Assembly: GCA_023897205.1 (NCBI GenBank)
Contig: JAHWDD010000037.1
Coordinates: forward strand, 4,444 to 25,958
Length of the DNA stretch: 21,515 nt
Direction: 5' to 3'
Source of the DNA: Exophiala sp. HKRS030
Taxonomy: Eukaryota > Ascomycota > Eurotiomycetes > Chaetothyriales > Herpotrichiellaceae
The notes below the pieces were generated by a model that was given only the letters and a program-made list of their open reading frames with translations, ran no database searches and was not told the DNA's origin. A program made the position numbers and the translations under genes. Of the stretch, positions 8,874 to 16,744 are shown in pieces. How positions within the stretch are numbered: the first letter of the stretch is position 1; each line of letters starts with the position of its first letter.

Positions 8874-10349
8874 CTATTTGGGGGGGTACCCCTTTCTACT
8901 AGCATAAGCATCAAAGTAGACTTCCCATTCATCATTCTGGTCTTCAGTCATTTCTCCTGTTATATTTTCAGCATCTTTATATGCTTTTAGTATAATCTTC
9001 TCGAACCTCTCTCGAGTCATTTTCTTCTTCCCTTTTGTAGAATCTTGATCTACTTGAGGCTTATTTCCTACCTTTTTATCCGGTGGTGGCGTAGGGGTCT
9101 TTTCGTCCGGCGGTGGCGTAGGAAGCTGTGTCTGACCAGGCTTCGGTGCCTGGGTGGTTTCCGGAGGCGGAGTTGGGGACATGGATGTCGTTGTGGTCCT
9201 TGTCCTGTTTAACGGCACCGTGGTTGGTTCTCGACTCGGCGACCTCTTGTAGACGCCTTTCTCGTCGAAGTCATCCGGCTTGATTGACTGGTACCAATGA
9301 AGAAAACGTTCCGCCTGCTTGAGTGCCATACGGTATACCTCGTCCTCCGCCTTGATCTGTTCCTTTCGGTATAGTTGTCTAAACGCGGAACCTAGTTCCC
9401 ATGAAGTTGCTTTCTCGACGGAGTCGGTTTTCCAATTCTTCTTGAACTGAAGCTGTATTTTCACTTGAGGATATTTGTCTAGCTTATTGTGCCGGCGTTC
9501 TTTCTCGGTTGGGTACTTATCGGTCTGCTTAACCTTTCGGGGATTCAAGAGTTCTGCCGCCTCTAACGGATCACCTTCAAGCTTCCCGTAATCCCAGACT
9601 ATGTTCAAGAACCCTTGCACATCACCGAGTCTAGGTTTGGGTTCTCCCTGTCGTCGAGGATAATCCAAGATGCGGTCCATTTTCTCGGAGACATTGACCA
9701 AGTCCTTTTCTTCCGCGCCATCAGGAAGTAACAAGGTGGTGCTAAACACGAACCAGCCACATTTACGAGGCCCATAGCGATTTAGGTACGTCGGTGACTC
9801 GTCTCTGTTTCCTCTCATGCACTTTTTGGCGACCGTCACGCAGGGAGCTCCTGGAAAGAGTTCTGAAGTGTCGCTGCCGGCTTGGAAGGGAATTGCAGCC
9901 GGATCGCTGTCCTGATCATCATCTTCGGTCGATGTCTCGATTGACGGCCTCGGGATATTCGCATCACCGTATTCAAAGTCCATGAAGTTTTCCGAGTCGT
10001 TCTCCATCGCCTTGAGATCGGTGTCGATCATGTCAATGTCCTTGTTTATTTTTTGCTCCTCGGTCCGACGACTCTCGGATTCATCTTGTTTCAGTAGCTG
10101 TTCGAGCTGTTGTTGAAGGGACTCTTGTTGCTTCTTCTTTCTATCATGTTGATCCTTTTTGTCGACCTTCCATTTTTTCATTTCATTTCTTCTCTCTTGA
10201 TGTTTTCCCCTCTGAGTCTCGATCCTTTTCGCCCTACTTATCGCATCTTGCGCATCTTGCGCAGCTTGTGAATCTTCCTGCTTACCTGCACTGGTCTCTC
10301 CTGCCTTTCCCTCGGCGTTTCCTTTTGGATCACTCCTAGAGTCAGACAT
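8874..10349 (-). CDS. Charged orphan protein with coiled coil and proline-rich repeats, 491 residues
   Basis: A single open frame starts with the ATG at 10349 (MSDSRSDPKG); the frame extends three codons further up without an ATG. Visible organisation: residues ~1-40 Ala/Gln/Gly-rich with QDAQDA repeats; ~40-120 a strongly charged coiled coil (MKKWKVDKKDQHDRKKKQQ, then ESLQQQLEQLLKQ); ~120-165 acidic linker; ~165-370 a folded-looking domain with the distinctive segments YLNRYGPRKCGWFVFST, GFLNIVWDYG and SAFRQLYRKEQ; ~375-430 Thr/Pro-rich linker with three TPPP(D/E) units; then a basic-to-acidic helical tail. There is no signal peptide or membrane segment, so it is expected inside the cell. 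The length and absence of stops make the gene convincing, but I recognise no family. The linker repeats probably expanded by slippage. Confidence 0.75.
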   Translation of the reverse strand: MSDSRSDPKGNAEGKAGETSAGKQEDSQAAQDAQDAISRAKRIETQRGKHQERRNEMKKWKVDKKDQHDRKKKQQESLQQQLEQLLKQDESESRRTEEQKINKDIDMIDTDLKAMENDSENFMDFEYGDANIPRPSIETSTEDDDQDSDPAAIPFQAGSDTSELFPGAPCVTVAKKCMRGNRDESPTYLNRYGPRKCGWFVFSTTLLLPDGAEEKDLVNVSEKMDRILDYPRRQGEPKPRLGDVQGFLNIVWDYGKLEGDPLEAAELLNPRKVKQTDKYPTEKERRHNKLDKYPQVKIQLQFKKNWKTDSVEKATSWELGSAFRQLYRKEQIKAEDEVYRMALKQAERFLHWYQSIKPDDFDEKGVYKRSPSREPTTVPLNRTRTTTTSMSPTPPPETTQAPKPGQTQLPTPPPDEKTPTPPPDKKVGNKPQVDQDSTKGKKKMTRERFEKIILKAYKDAENITGEMTEDQNDEWEVYFDAYASRKGYPPK

Positions 10350-10609
10350 ATTTCCCAAAAGAGAATTTGAATGTAGAACTTTAAAGACCGATAATCGTGC
10401 CCTTGCCTGTTTTATAGGATATTCCTAGAAATTTGGTCAGCCATACCTCGGAAAAAGGCGGTCTCAAATATTGGTGGCCATAAAGTCTTCAAGTGCGAAG
10501 ATTATGAACCATACTATGGCGAGGAACCTTTCGACTCCTGAGCGTAGTTAAATTGAATGGTCTTTAGTCATTCACTGGGAGTAATTCGTCCCTCGGGGCA
10601 GAATCGAAG

Positions 10610-11304
10610 ATGCAAGCGTTCACATTAATTGGATGGTGGTTTCTACTGCTGCCTTCTGTGTAAGTCCTGGACCCCCCGCCCTATAGATTGACTAACATAG
10701 TGTTAGTTGGACTCAGTCGATACCGCCATCAGGTTTCATTTCACTGGGAAGCTTTTGGCTAATGTGGGGACAAAATAGCATAGCGGTCATCTCAGTAACG
10801 CAGTCGGAGCAGTCATCGGCTCTACCCAATACTTTGAGTGGGCCCCTTGACAGCCAGCTCTCTACTCCAAAGGTTACGCTCACTGCCACCAGCACTACCG
10901 GGACAGCCACGGCGGCTGCGACGACAGCTAGCAAAGCCGCGACATCTTCAGAGACTACAAACCCCCCCGGATCGGTAGTGCCGTTTCCACCCCCGGCCAG
11001 TGCACGCCCGTTGATCTCAACAACTGGAGGGGTTCCATGCTCGGGAGGAAGTGGTAACGGATTTACTGGCTCTGGCTCTGGCACTGCCACGCTCTCTGGA
11101 ACAGGTATGAACATGAACACGGTGATGGCTACGGGCATAGGAACTGGCACTGGTGGGACGAACTGGTCGAACGGCACTTTTCGCTGGACCGCGCCAATAT
11201 TGCAATCTCCCGCGGTATATGATTCGGCCGCTACCAGCAGAGGTGTCAGTTTTGTTTGGGTTACCTTGGTGACGGGCATATGGATTCTATCACTAAAATC
11301 GTAG
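10610..11304 (+). CDS. Ser/Thr-rich, probably GPI-anchored cell-surface protein
   Basis: Model: join(10610..10659, 10707..11304), 215 residues. The 47-nt intron (GTAAGT, GACTAAC branch, TTAG) supplies the missing start. The first exon encodes a hydrophobic secretion signal (FTLIGWWFLLLPSVVW, cleavage expected near residue 21). The middle is dominated by Ser, Thr, Ala and Gly (TATSTTGTATAAATTAS, then Gly-Ser/Gly-Thr dipeptides), as in heavily O-mannosylated wall proteins, with two N-glycosylation sequons near NWSNGTF. The C-terminus is a small-residue patch (DSAATSRG) followed by a hydrophobic end (VSFVWVTLVTGIWIL), fitting a GPI-attachment signal. The opposite strand also has a 188-codon open frame, explained by GC-rich low-complexity codons. 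It converges with the MADS-like gene, 78 nt away. Confidence 0.75.
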
Positions 11305-11382
11305 ATAGGCTATTAAGATAGTGAAACCCAAATCAGTTCTGTCACGTGGCTTCTTTTCCATTGAGGTATCATAGACTAGATT

Positions 11383-11989
11383 TCATACTTGCTCTTGCAC
11401 CGGGAGGCGTCCCGATTCGCCAAATAGTGCTACTCTCAGTCCTTTAAGAAAAGCGGCGCGATGGCGCCCAAGATGATGGAACTGCTCCAAGAGTCGACCC
11501 AATTCATGGACGCGAAGGAAGCTCTGTATCGGTTGCAACGAATCCTCAGAATCTTCGGAGTCTGCCGGTGTCACTTCACCCCAAGCCTGATTCGGGATGA
11601 CCAATGGGTAGGGCTTGTCCGAATGTTGCGTTTGCGGTTTAGTTTTGTACGTTATGCGTCGAACAGTAGGGTCAGACATCTGCAAGGTGTCAATAAGCTC
11701 GTACTGTGCTCGGGAGGGATTCATTCACCAGTCTTTGCCAGGAATATGGCCAATCCTCGGAGATATCTTCGGAACTGAGGAAATCGGCACGACGGTCGTC
11801 AACCACAAGTAGGAAGACCTTCTTGTTACATAACGAGTGGAGTTCATTGGTCTTCTTTACCACGCACCATTGTCGACGCCTCGCCTGCTCATATTGCGCC
11901 TTAGATTCCTTTTCCTCTTTTGTTGGGGGGTGGTCTCTGCTGCGGGACTTCAATCTGACATTGGAGCGTTTTTTGCTAAACCGGGCCAT
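11383..11989 (-). CDS. MADS-box-like (SRF-type) small protein
   Basis: Model: complement(join(11383..11679, 11729..11989)), 185 residues. The 49-nt intron (GTGAAT donor, ATTGAC branch, TTGCAG) joins two frames in phase zero that otherwise look frameshifted. The N-terminus is very basic (MARFSKKRSNVRLKSRSRDH). Residues ~40-70 resemble the second half of a MADS domain: VVKKTNELHSLCNKKVFLLVVDDRR matches the family pattern KKxxELxxLCxxxVxLxV. It is followed by WPYSWQRL, like the 'WPPSW...' segment I know from small fungal MADS-like proteins. The rest is acidic and Ser-rich, then helical (VHELGRLLEQFHHLGRHR). MADS proteins dimerise and bind A/T-rich CArG boxes. This domain is degenerate in its DNA-contacting half, so DNA binding is uncertain. 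It shares a 526-nt divergent region with the next gene. Confidence 0.55.
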
Positions 11990-12515
11990 TTCTCATCAAT
12001 TGTTCCTCATAGTAAACCGAAGACTTTGGAGGCCCAACGAATCTGGAAATCTCGCGCTGCAAGCAAAGGTTAGAGGCCCAGTGGCGTGAAAAATCTTGGT
12101 TGAAGGTTCATTTCTAGCTTCACCACGCCTTGCTGTGGGAATACGTCAGTATTGTGGCAAATTGTGTGACAATGGATGTTTCATGTTATCCCAGAAATAT
12201 AGTGGTTGCGGATCTGTCCATGAGCATCCGCCGTCCTGGAGCACCACTCAATTCAGAGGTCCATTTTGCCCCCCCAGCTCCGGACTTTCAAGGCGGGAAT
12301 GCAATCCCGCCACTCAACGGTACAGTAATAGGATAACAGTTTGTCGCTAACTTTGCAGTAAAACCAGGGTCTGTTTGATGGTGATCGGAGCACTTAGCCG
12401 CCTGCCGTTCGCATCGAGCGGTAAGGGGAGCCGCTCTACCGACCACTGGATCCCGTGTTTGCACAGTGTTGATACTTCAACAAGTCATGTCAAGTCAAAT
12501 TTAAGTCCACATCAG
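11990..12515. promoter_or_regulatory. Divergent promoter region, with probable 5'UTR intron
   Basis: This lies between the start codons of the leftward MADS-like gene and the rightward coiled-coil gene. A good acceptor (GCTAAC branch, then TTTGCAG ending at 12358) with a possible GTACAG donor at 12320 suggests a 39-nt intron in the rightward 5'UTR or an N-terminal extension. Frames at 12096-12350 and 12130-12336 lack family features. A compact hairpin lies at 12292-12311. Confidence 0.35.
12292..12311. repeat. Perfect short hairpin, 7-bp GC-rich stem
   Basis: GGCGGGA (12292-12298) and TCCCGCC (12305-12311) are exact inverted copies around a 6-nt loop. The structure ends 8 nt before the possible donor at 12320, so in RNA it could influence splicing or translation of the downstream gene, or serve as a protein site in DNA. 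Confidence 0.5.
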
Positions 12516-13145
12516 ATGTCTAGCTTCACGCAACAGGCACCTGAAGGTATGGAGGATAGTTTTTTTGACCCCAACCTTTTTGGATTGGAACAGCCAGCAG
12601 TCAGTCCACCTGTCACTCCCACAGTCTTTCCAGAGCATGCAGACCTCTCTCAGGGAAGGTCTCAGAGCATCCTGAATCATGGGTGGCCGAACGGTGTCTG
12701 GGAGCCAAGTCGTAGAACATCGAAGGAACCCCGAAGAGCGGCTGCACAGCAACACAACGCCTCTGCGGCTCTACCGCCCAGTGGCTCGAAGTCAGGACAT
12801 CACTTGGTGAAACAATTCCTCAACGTGGCACAACGAGCGAGAAGCACAGCGGATGAACGTCTCGAAGAATTTGAGCAGAGGTGAGGGCAGAATGGTTACA
12901 GGCCGTGTTTATCCACTGACTTTTCTCTTCCGCCCAGGCAAACTCGTCAAATTGACGAGCTGCGAAAGAGAGTTGATCAATGCTGTCACAGCATTTCTCG
13001 GATTGAATCCAAACTGACTGACTTACAAAAGGCGCTGCAGGAAAGTGAGAATGGCAGCGAGATGATGATGCAGGTTGCTCAAGCGGCTAGTGTGGCACTT
13101 AATTCGATAATAGGCACCACAGTGCCATCGAACGCAACTGAGTAG
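12516..13145 (+). CDS. Orphan protein with Ser/Pro-rich N-terminus and C-terminal coiled coil
   Basis: Model: join(12516..12880, 12938..13145), 190 residues. The 57-nt intron (GTGAGG donor, CACTGAC branch, CCCAG) keeps phase. I chose the ATG at 12516 because the reading upstream of it, although open to 12378, is not protein-like and follows a probable 5'UTR intron. Residues ~1-60 are Ser/Pro-rich with SP/TP sites (AVSPPVTPTVFP) that could be phosphorylated; ~65-90 are basic (EPSRRTSKEPRRAAAQQ); from ~100 on a long amphipathic helix spans the splice junction (RQIDELRKRVDQ, then IESKLTDLQKALQES), a likely dimerising coiled coil. The basic stretch before a coiled coil recalls bZIP layout, but the signature (NxxAAxxCR) is absent. 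No family is recognised; it is probably intracellular. Confidence 0.6.
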
Positions 13146-13270
13146 AGTGCTTTGTTATACTCATAGAGCCTTTCAGGCTTTTCGTTTCTTCCCCAGACCC
13201 GTACTTCCTGCTCCTGCCATTTTAGGGGCTTGCCAGGCATGGCATTATCCGCGCCCCATACTGGAAGACT

Positions 13271-13768
13271 CTAGGTTGTATACATATTTTGCAGGTCTGC
13301 ACGGCGGATATGTAGAGGGATCTTTAAAGCGGGAAGATTGAGGTAGATCGTGACGTATTCCACTGATCGTTGGTGAGGTGCGTGCCTGGATTCAGGCCGA
13401 CTCTTTGGCATCTCTCCATCGTTTACTCCCTGCGACTTTAAGTCCCGTGGACGAGCAGTAAGGAGTCGCCGTATGATCGCAAACCTCGGAGGAATTGCGA
13501 TCTCAAGTGGCGACCGTGAACTTATGGCGGAGGTCACTCTCCCGTTCCTAAGCCCGACATAACGGCAGACGTCTTTGCTGAGGAGGTAGCCTTCTCGACA
13601 CAACATAGGATTTCTGTCCTTTTGAAAAGGTACGATGCAAAGTCGGCACATGTCGATATGGTCCAAAAAATGTGCCATGACAGAATATTCGTCGTCAAAC
13701 GGGTGACGGAGGACCTCTTCGTTCTGCTCGTGGAAGCGCACTTTCTGTCGACGAAAACGTTCAGGCAT
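13271..13768 (-). CDS. Small Cys-rich protein of a fungal family of unknown function
   Basis: A single exon runs from the ATG at 13768 to the stop at 13271, 165 residues. Residues ~25-105 have the layout I associate with short conserved Eurotiomycete hypothetical proteins: acidic FDDEY, HFLDHIDMCRLC (H37, C41, C44), then LCREGYLLSKDVCRY (C57, C68), RVTSAIS and EIAIPPRFAIIRRLLTA. The H-x3-C-x2-C...C arrangement could bind zinc. The C-terminal ~55 residues are basic and low in order. There is no signal peptide or membrane segment. Function is unknown for the family as far as I know, and the family link is from memory of its pattern. It converges with the coiled-coil gene, whose stop is 125 nt away. 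Confidence 0.58.
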   Translation of the reverse strand: MPERFRRQKVRFHEQNEEVLRHPFDDEYSVMAHFLDHIDMCRLCIVPFQKDRNPMLCREGYLLSKDVCRYVGLRNGRVTSAISSRSPLEIAIPPRFAIIRRLLTARPRDLKSQGVNDGEMPKSRPESRHAPHQRSVEYVTIYLNLPALKIPLHIRRADLQNMYTT

Positions 13769-14398
13769 AGTTGGTGGAGGTTACTCCTTCAGGTCTCGCA
13801 ACCAAGATTTTACTTCGTTCCTATTGTTGTTGTTGTTGAAGTTCATTCGGATTTTATACTGTCCGTGTTCAGGGCCACAGCGACTTACGTACAGGCCAAT
13901 ATTCAATAGTTACGGTGGAAAAGGAATGGTCTCTCGGAGCACCACGTATAGTATGCAGGAACCTGTGGACAGTGCACGATCCTTGAGCTTCGAAATAAAC
14001 CTTAGATTTGAATTTCACATAGGCAAGGCGTGCTTCCTTCCTATTTAGACTTCGGCGACGGAGAGGCTAAAAAGTGTGGTAGCAATCCACAACACTGCTT
14101 GGAGCTCTAAAGGGAGGGAGCATATCTTGCATGATTGGCACACGTTATCGATCAATAAGATTATCTTTCACACCCTCGTTTCCCTTATATATCGGGGGCT
14201 CCGTACGTGGGAATATACGATTGGACGGTGACAATCGGTCTTGAACGGTAAGCTGGTGAGTCAACACTACCACCCTAGCGTATTAGACTGCTGTCTATCT
14301 AACCACAACAGTATATTGCCGCGGTGCCCCGGAATACGACAGCGACAATAGCAAAAGGCGGCGAACTTTGGAGTCAGCATTGGAGGACGATCAATACC
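13769..14398. promoter_or_regulatory. Divergent promoter region of the Cys-rich gene and zinc-finger relic
   Basis: No coding frame is supported; frames at 13622-13909 and 13824-14048 lack features. A short GTT microsatellite lies at about 13824-13836. On the right are a TATA-like TTATATAT at 14185-14192 and a well-formed intron (GTGAGT at 14256 or GTAAGC at 14248, CTAAC branch, ACAG ending at 14311) that fits a 5'UTR intron of the zinc-finger gene, because no ATG lies between the TATA element and 14399. Confidence 0.45.
14185..14192 (+). promoter_or_regulatory. TATA-like box of the zinc-finger gene
   Basis: TTATATAT lies upstream of the 5'UTR intron at 14256-14311 and of the first ATG at 14399. 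Spacing and the absence of intervening ATGs fit a promoter, although the gene itself is broken. Confidence 0.35.
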
Positions 14399-14690
14399 AT
14401 GGTGGAATGCGCAAACTGCAATCTGCTCATTCTCAAGCAAACGGGGTTTGGAGCAACACGTTCGTGATTCACCAGCTCATGCTCCTAGCCTCGATTGCGA
14501 CGACTGCGACCAAAGCTTCAACAGCCAGGAAGTGCTGCAGCAGCACCTCCGCGATTCGCCAGCTCATAGAAATCCATCTCCGCTGGATTGCTCCTTTGCC
14601 CAATATGTTGACTTCATCAACGAAAGGACTTCTCTTTGCGGTGCGCCTAGAGTCGCGTGTCATGACAGACTAGTGGTCGGAGCTTTGTGA
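14399..14690 (+). pseudogene. C2H2 zinc-finger protein gene with a one-base frameshift in the first finger
   Basis: The ATG at 14399 starts MVECANCN, the C-x2-C half of a finger, but the frame stops after 19 codons. The next frame carries the other half of the same finger (SFSSKRGLEQHVRDSPAH) and a complete second finger, CDDCDQSF...LQQHLRDSPAH (C-x2-C-x12-H-x5-H). Comparing the two fingers, one extra base lies within 14423-14426. No ATG is available in the second frame, whose nearest upstream stop is at 14349, so an intact protein cannot be read. After the second finger, RNPSPLDCSFAQYVDF resembles the start of a longer tail I associate with fungal relatives, then diverges and ends at TGA 14688. 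Intact members are presumably nucleic-acid-binding. A sequencing error could cause the frameshift, but the eroded tail supports decay. Confidence 0.7.
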
Positions 14691-15207
14691 CGTGTATATG
14701 AACCCGCACACTTCTGGTGGCTCCTGCCCGTGGCGGATGAAGTTAGGTGCCTACGGAGGAATGGGGATCGGTGGTCGCAATCCGAGGCCCACGCATATGT
14801 GTGGAAGTACTGCACATGAAAAGATTCACTAAACGGCTCATAGATATTTTACTGATACGTAAAACTGCTGTAAGCCATGCATTACGTTCCATGCGATGAT
14901 TAACTTGGGAACAACTATCATTAATCCGTAAATAGCTAAATACAATTATTTGGGTTTCCACCGAAATCTAAAGTATAGAAAAGAGCAGTGATATAAGGAT
15001 GCCAGTCTTGCACAGTATTGTATAATGTGGACCTTGACGCGTTGACCAGTGAAAGTAACCCAGTTCTACAAAATCATTTTTGCTTCGGTGGTGTTTGCTT
15101 AGCTTGTCAGTGGGTGGTGACGGGAAACAACCTCCTTCACGATACAGTGCTACCCAGTGTGAAGAGCTCACTAGCCGAGTATCACAGGGTTACGCAAAAG
15201 GAAGATA
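14691..15207. other. Intergenic region, zinc-finger relic to small orphan gene
   Basis: AT-rich in its middle (about 14820-15030), with no supported gene. Open frames at 14743-14961, 14968-15171 and 15018-15248 have no motifs, and stops lie in all frames. It presumably contains the promoter of the gene at 15208. Confidence 0.35.
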
Positions 15208-15690
15208 ATGCAGGTTCCAGATCGCGTGCCATCTATTCAATTCTTTGACAGATGCATTGAGGAAGTTGGAGGAGTGACAAGTGCCCTGGAACTAAGGAAG
15301 GAGGTCCTCCAATCAGCCAAGCAGCGTAAACCAAATTCACAAGAACAAAGAGAAATTGATCTCGTCCGGCAGCTGTCAGCATTAAGGAGGGAGGTCAACT
15401 TCTTCCGATCTTGTTATGAATCAGCTGAAGCCATGGTTTCCAGCCTATATTCGGTTTCACAAGAGATGTATCTCAATTATTATCTTCGTCCAGTCCACAT
15501 GGTTAATGACACCGGAAGTCAATCCACTAAAGTTGATTGGTCTCAAGTAGCCGACACAGAGTGGCTCAAGCGAGCAGATGAGCTGGTATGGTACTTACAG
15601 GGATACGAAAGTGTGGTCATTAGGGCTGAGGAGGAATGGATAGAACTTTGTCACAATCAAGCTCTACGTGACAATTCAGGGTTGATCTAA
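15208..15690 (+). CDS. Small helical orphan protein, 160 residues
   Basis: A single exon runs from the ATG at 15208 (MQVPDRVPSI) to TAA or TAG-class stop at 15690. The protein is predicted nearly all alpha-helical: a first amphipathic stretch (FFDRCIEEVGGVTSALELRK), a charged region with heptad-like spacing (EQREIDLVRQLSALRREVNF), a Tyr-rich middle (QEMYLNYYLRP) and a Trp-containing C-terminal helix (ADELVWYLQGYESVVI, EEEWIELC). There is no signal peptide, membrane segment or catalytic motif. No family is recognised. It is convergent with the leftward gene at 16022-16480, an arrangement that repeats the pair at 2124-3408. Confidence 0.58.
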   Translation: MQVPDRVPSIQFFDRCIEEVGGVTSALELRKEVLQSAKQRKPNSQEQREIDLVRQLSALRREVNFFRSCYESAEAMVSSLYSVSQEMYLNYYLRPVHMVNDTGSQSTKVDWSQVADTEWLKRADELVWYLQGYESVVIRAEEEWIELCHNQALRDNSGLI

Positions 15691-16021
15691 ATCAACTGTA
15701 TTTGTCTAAAGACGGGATGTCGGACTTAAACATGGATCGGTGGCTGCACAATGCTCCTTATCAAGGTCCCTGGTGGCAATTTAGAAATACTGGTCCCAAG
15801 TCGGGGGGAGAAGGCAAGAAGACGTATATATACTGCAGCGAGCGGAAGAATATTACTAGCCTCTAGAACTCTATACTAAAGTGGTGGAAACCTATCATTC
15901 TAGGCCGCAACCTATCAACCAGAAAAGACGTGATCACTAACGACTAACTAAAGACAAAAGGATTCTGATGACCAGATAGGTGTTTCTTGTATTCTTGCCG
16001 CTGTGACATCCCTTTCTTCAC
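15691..16021. other. Convergent intergenic region
   Basis: This lies between the 3' ends of two small orphan genes and should contain their terminators. A TATA-like run (GTATATATAC) occurs near 15825 but no start codon with a supported frame follows. Nothing else is seen. Confidence 0.35.
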
Positions 16022-16480
16022 CTACTCATCGTTCAATCGCTCATCGGAAGATATCGTCCAGCCCTCCTCCATTGTAGCACTTTCCGAAGATGGTTCTGGC
16101 GCAATCCTCACTGTAGACACTGTCGGCTTGTTCCTGATAAACTTTTGGGTTTGATTGAGGATATGTTCAGCGAAGTCGAAGTCTTTGCTGTTTGCGCTAG
16201 CCTCGCTTTTGAAGCTGGACGCCAAGGTCGCTATATTGTTGAGAGCCCTCTTCATGTCCTTGATTTGTCCGTCCAGTTGTTTTACGCGTCGGTGCGTCTC
16301 CCGTAGATTGTCCTGGGTTTGTCTGGCTAAACATTCCTTCTCTTTCTGAATCACCGAATTCTGAATTTGCAATGCGTGAGTCCTATCTAGAAGTGCTTGC
16401 TTTCCATCAGCCTGATTTACTAATTGGTAGCTGAGGCCGACTACTGTGTGGTGAAGCCGATAGGCAGTAACGTTTGCCAT
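16022..16480 (-). CDS. Small coiled-coil orphan protein, 152 residues
   Basis: The first ATG in this frame is at 16480 (MANVTAYRLHHTVV); the frame is open about 15 codons further up but without an ATG. Residues ~30-85 are a long charged helix with heptad-spaced hydrophobics (LLDRTHALQIQNSVIQKEKE, RRVKQLDGQIKDMKRALN), a confident coiled coil. The C-terminal third is Ser/Glu-rich and acidic (PEPSSESATMEEGWTISSDE). There is no signal peptide or membrane segment. It is probably an intracellular oligomer or scaffold, without a recognised family. It is divergent from the channel gene at 16745 (264 nt between start codons), so the two may share a promoter. Confidence 0.55.
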   Translation of the reverse strand: MANVTAYRLHHTVVGLSYQLVNQADGKQALLDRTHALQIQNSVIQKEKECLARQTQDNLRETHRRVKQLDGQIKDMKRALNNIATLASSFKSEASANSKDFDFAEHILNQTQKFIRNKPTVSTVRIAPEPSSESATMEEGWTISSDERLNDE

Positions 16481-16744
16481 ACTGAAGGAGCTAGTATGAG
16501 ACAAGAGGCCTTGTGTTGGTGCCAATCCCGGTGCGGATGTGAGGTCGAACCTATCCTATCCGTAGGAAGTATCTGCTGATATATATGCTGGTTACCGTAG
16601 AAACCTGTGGTAGGTCAGAACCATACTTTATCCTGAGACAGCGGTCACGAGCACGTGCCTTACTTATGGAGGTGTTGTCTGATGTGATGGAGACAGCTGG
16701 GCTTCCACCTCCTAAATCTTGCATTTCCACGTCTCTCCACCAAA

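Noticed and set aside
10713..11279. 188-codon leftward open frame opposite the Ser/Thr-rich gene
   Set aside because: It is antisense to a two-exon gene with a signal peptide, a good intron and a GPI-type end. Its Val/Pro/Ala-rich composition is what repeated Thr/Gly/Ala codons give on the other strand.
11706..12089. 127-codon rightward open frame
   Set aside because: It lies opposite the MADS-like exon, starts without an ATG and shows no domain or splice support.
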